A DNA stretch of 5,844 nucleotides, from the NCBI GenBank assembly GCA_002392705.1, contig DGHP01000191.1:18846-24689 (forward strand). The letters run 5' to 3'. Within the stretch, counting starts at the first letter, position 1. Each line of letters begins with the position of its first letter. The notes under the pieces are model-generated. The model searched no databases, had not been told where the DNA came from, and saw only the letters and a list, made by a program, of their open reading frames with translations. Shown piece after piece: positions 4,306 to 5,844 of the stretch. The position numbers and the translations under genes are program-made. Source of the DNA: Lachnospiraceae bacterium UBA3845 (lineage in GTDB: Bacteria; Bacillota; Clostridia; Lachnospirales; Lachnospiraceae).

Positions 4306-5571
4306 TCAGAGCACGGTATCCGCGTATACTTTCTCGATTTTTGCGTATCCGGCGCTCTCAAGCATGTCCACCTGGAATTTCGCGTTTTTGCGCAGCGGCT
4401 GTACGGTTACAATCGTCCCGGCTTCCCTGAGCTGCGTCGCCTTTTCAAAGACTTCCTTCACCCTGCTGCCGGCGCTCTTCATGTCGACCAGATAGGCTGC
4501 CTTCTCTGTCTCAGACGGCATCTTCCAGTTCAGGTCGCGCAGGATGGTCACGATCCGCTCGAAACCGATCGAGAATCCGCATGCCGGTGCATCCTGGCCG
4601 CAGAAACGTCCCACCATCTTATCGTATCTCCCGCCTCCGGCGATGGAGAAGGAATAGTTGTCAATCGTAATCTCGAAGATGGTCCCGGTATAATAGCTCA
4701 TGCCCCTGACCAGGGTCGGGTCAAACTTCAAAGTCACTGAAGCGTCCAGCATGCCTTTCGCCGCATCCATGATCGCGGACAGATCCTCCGACATCCCCTG
4801 CGCCGCATCTCCGCCGCAGGTTTCACGGATAAAGTCCGTCATCTGCGTTCCTTCCTCCAGCAGACGGAAGAAGGAAACATATTTCTCCACGGATTCCGCC
4901 GCAAAGCCTTCCTCAAGCAGGTTCTCCTTCACGCCGTCAAGGCCGATCTTGTCCATCTTGTCCAAAATGATGAAGATCTCGTCATACTGATCCTCGGAAA
5001 ATCCGGCATTGGCCGCCATAGCCTTCAGGACCCTCCGGTCATTGACATGCACGGTAAAGGCAGAGATCCCGACTTCCGCGAAGATGGTCGTCAGAGCCTT
5101 GCTCGTTGCGGCGATCAGCTCAATCTCCGCCATGATGGAGCTGTCCCCTATAATATCGATGTCACACTGCGTAAACTGGCGGAAACGCCCCTTCTGCGGA
5201 CGGTCGGCCCGGAAGACATTCCCGATCTGGAGGGCCTTGAACGGAGAAGGAAGATCGTTGCGGTGGCAGGCGTAGTATCTGCACAGCGGAACTGTCAGAT
5301 CATAGCGCAGGGCGCTGTCCGCCAGTTCCCCGCTTTTCATCCCTCTCTCCAGCTCCGCGCCCCTCTTCAGGACCTTGAAGATCAGCTTCTCATTCTCACC
5401 GCCCTGACGTCCGGTCAGGTTCTCGATATGCTCCATGACCGGGGTCTCTATCTCATCAAATCCAAACTTGGCATAAGTGTCCCGGATCAGGCCGAGCACA
5501 TGCTGGCGAAGCAGCATATCCGCAGGAAGAAAGTCCTGCATTCCCTTTACGGGTGTCTGAATAAATTTCAT
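4306..5571 (-). CDS. hisS: Histidyl-tRNA synthetase (class II), short anticodon domain
   Basis: HisRS charges tRNA-His with histidine in the cytosol. The chosen 421-residue protein begins MKFIQTPVKGMQDFLPADM, the normal family opening. Motif 2 is QIGNVFRADRPQKGRFRQF (115-133). The histidine-specific box is LVRGMSYYTGTIFE (287-300), where Ser replaces the usual Asp after RGM/RGL. Motif 3 is AGGGRYDKMVG followed by ACGFSIGFERI (311-321 and 330-340). The segment 178-234 (NDRRVLKAM ... ILDKMDKIGLDGVKENL) resembles the insertion of eukaryotic HisRS rather than that of E. coli. The anticodon-binding domain (from about 355) stops after KNAKFQVDMLESAGYAKI and lacks the usual GEEEL...VK final third. 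Start choice: the ATG at 5569-5571 has GGAGGA 4-5 nt upstream. The frame remains open to 5712 (47 more codons), but that extension looks unlike HisRS. No terminator separates it from hup. Confidence 0.95.
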   Translation of the reverse strand: MKFIQTPVKGMQDFLPADMLLRQHVLGLIRDTYAKFGFDEIETPVMEHIENLTGRQGGENEKLIFKVLKRGAELERGMKSGELADSALRYDLTVPLCRYYACHRNDLPSPFKALQIGNVFRADRPQKGRFRQFTQCDIDIIGDSSIMAEIELIAATSKALTTIFAEVGISAFTVHVNDRRVLKAMAANAGFSEDQYDEIFIILDKMDKIGLDGVKENLLEEGFAAESVEKYVSFFRLLEEGTQMTDFIRETCGGDAAQGMSEDLSAIMDAAKGMLDASVTLKFDPTLVRGMSYYTGTIFEITIDNYSFSIAGGGRYDKMVGRFCGQDAPACGFSIGFERIVTILRDLNWKMPSETEKAAYLVDMKSAGSRVKEVFEKATQLREAGTIVTVQPLRKNAKFQVDMLESAGYAKIEKVYADTVL

Positions 5572-5576
5572 CGCTT

Positions 5577-5581
5577 CCTCC
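5577..5581 (-). promoter_or_regulatory. Ribosome binding site that sets the hisS start
   Basis: GGAGG lies 5 nt before the ATG at 5571-5569. The alternative ATG at 5583-5581 overlaps this site and has no good Shine-Dalgarno. The far upstream ATG at 5712 has a weaker AGGTGA about 9-10 nt before it. Family alignment favours the 5571 start. Confidence 0.75.
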
Positions 5582-5588
5582 ATGGCGG

Positions 5589-5628
5589 CCGTCTGCGCAG
5601 CTTTTCGAAGCTTCTGGAAAGCTGACGG
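5589..5628 (-). other. Stem-loop in the hisS leader just before the ribosome binding site
   Basis: On the minus strand CCGTC plus AGCTTT (5628-5618) pairs with AAAGCT (5604-5599) and, after a 5-nt bulge, with GACGG (5593-5589), giving 11 bp in all. The loop contains the palindrome GAAGCTTC. It ends 7 nt before the GGAGG site. No T-run follows, so it is not a terminator. Its role, if any, would be on translation or stability. Confidence 0.45.
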
Positions 5629-5732
5629 ACAGCCCTGATCTTTCTCTGTGACTCCGGCTTTATTCAGGCCTGCCGCGCAGCGGGCGGTGAATCCTGCCTC
5701 CCCGGAAAACATAATCTTGTCTCACCTGAGCA

Positions 5733-5761
5733 AGTATACCCTTTTCATGCGGCTGAGGCAA
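5733..5761 (-). promoter_or_regulatory. Sigma-A-like promoter upstream of hisS
   Basis: On the minus strand TTGCCT (5761-5756, 4 of 6) and TATACT (5738-5733, 5 of 6) are 17 nt apart. Transcription would start near 5726, giving a leader of about 155 nt before the chosen hisS start. The remaining bases 5762-5844 show no gene or terminator I can support. Confidence 0.65.
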
Positions 5762-5844
5762 CCTTTTCCGGGCAGCACGCTCGAAGGGTTTTCCGACATC
5801 AAGCCGCTTTCTCTTTACGGGCAGCCGGACAGGCGCTTCTGCTC

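Noticed and set aside
5047..5625. Plus-strand open frame of 192 codons
   Set aside because: It is antisense to the hisS catalytic core, including motif 2, with no independent evidence of coding.
5660..5842. Open 61-codon minus-strand frame entering from the right edge
   Set aside because: Its product is Arg-rich and unlike any family I recognise, and it runs through the hisS promoter. It could be the end of an upstream gene, but the evidence is too thin.
5572..5844. T-box riboswitch for hisS
   Set aside because: No T-box core sequence, no terminator/antiterminator pair, and the leader from the predicted start is short for a complete T-box.

Overview
The window holds six complete protein genes and the 5' part of a seventh, all on the minus strand. 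Read in the direction of transcription (high to low coordinates) the order is hisS, hup, rqcP, divIC/ftsB-like, tilS, hpt and ftsH (cut by the window edge). The tail rqcP-divIC-tilS-hpt-ftsH is the conserved Firmicutes block known from Bacillus and Clostridia. Protein sequences, AGGAGG-type ribosome binding sites and a moderately high G+C content (estimated by eye) suggest a Clostridia member, probably Lachnospirales. I cannot name a genus.

Region by region: 5572-5844 carries a good sigma-A-like promoter for hisS and a leader of about 155 nt with a strong hairpin but no T-box sequence. HisS (4306-5571) has an insertion like that of eukaryotic HisRS and a short anticodon-binding domain. Positions 4141-4305 hold a 55-bp array of 11-bp phased repeats and a near-consensus promoter for hup (HU). 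hup ends in a textbook intrinsic terminator whose U-tract lies 12 nt before the rqcP start codon. An AT-rich 150-bp gap with a candidate promoter and leader hairpin precedes the divIC-like gene. This gene is followed by a second intrinsic terminator that lies 35 nt before tilS. tilS, hpt and ftsH follow with gaps of 123 and 177 bp. The hpt-ftsH gap contains an imperfect direct duplication and small GC-rich hairpins.

Functionally this is a housekeeping locus for translation fidelity and rescue (HisRS, TilS, RqcP), nucleoid structure (HU), septum assembly (DivIC/FtsB), purine salvage (Hpt) and membrane proteolysis (FtsH). The sporulation genes yabP, yabQ and spoIIE, which often sit between rqcP, divIC and tilS in spore formers, are absent from those gaps. 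I see no mobile element, CRISPR array, tRNA or rRNA, and no clearly new biological system. The most notable points are the two terminators placed directly in front of downstream genes, the phased repeats beside the hup promoter, and the unusual HisRS architecture.
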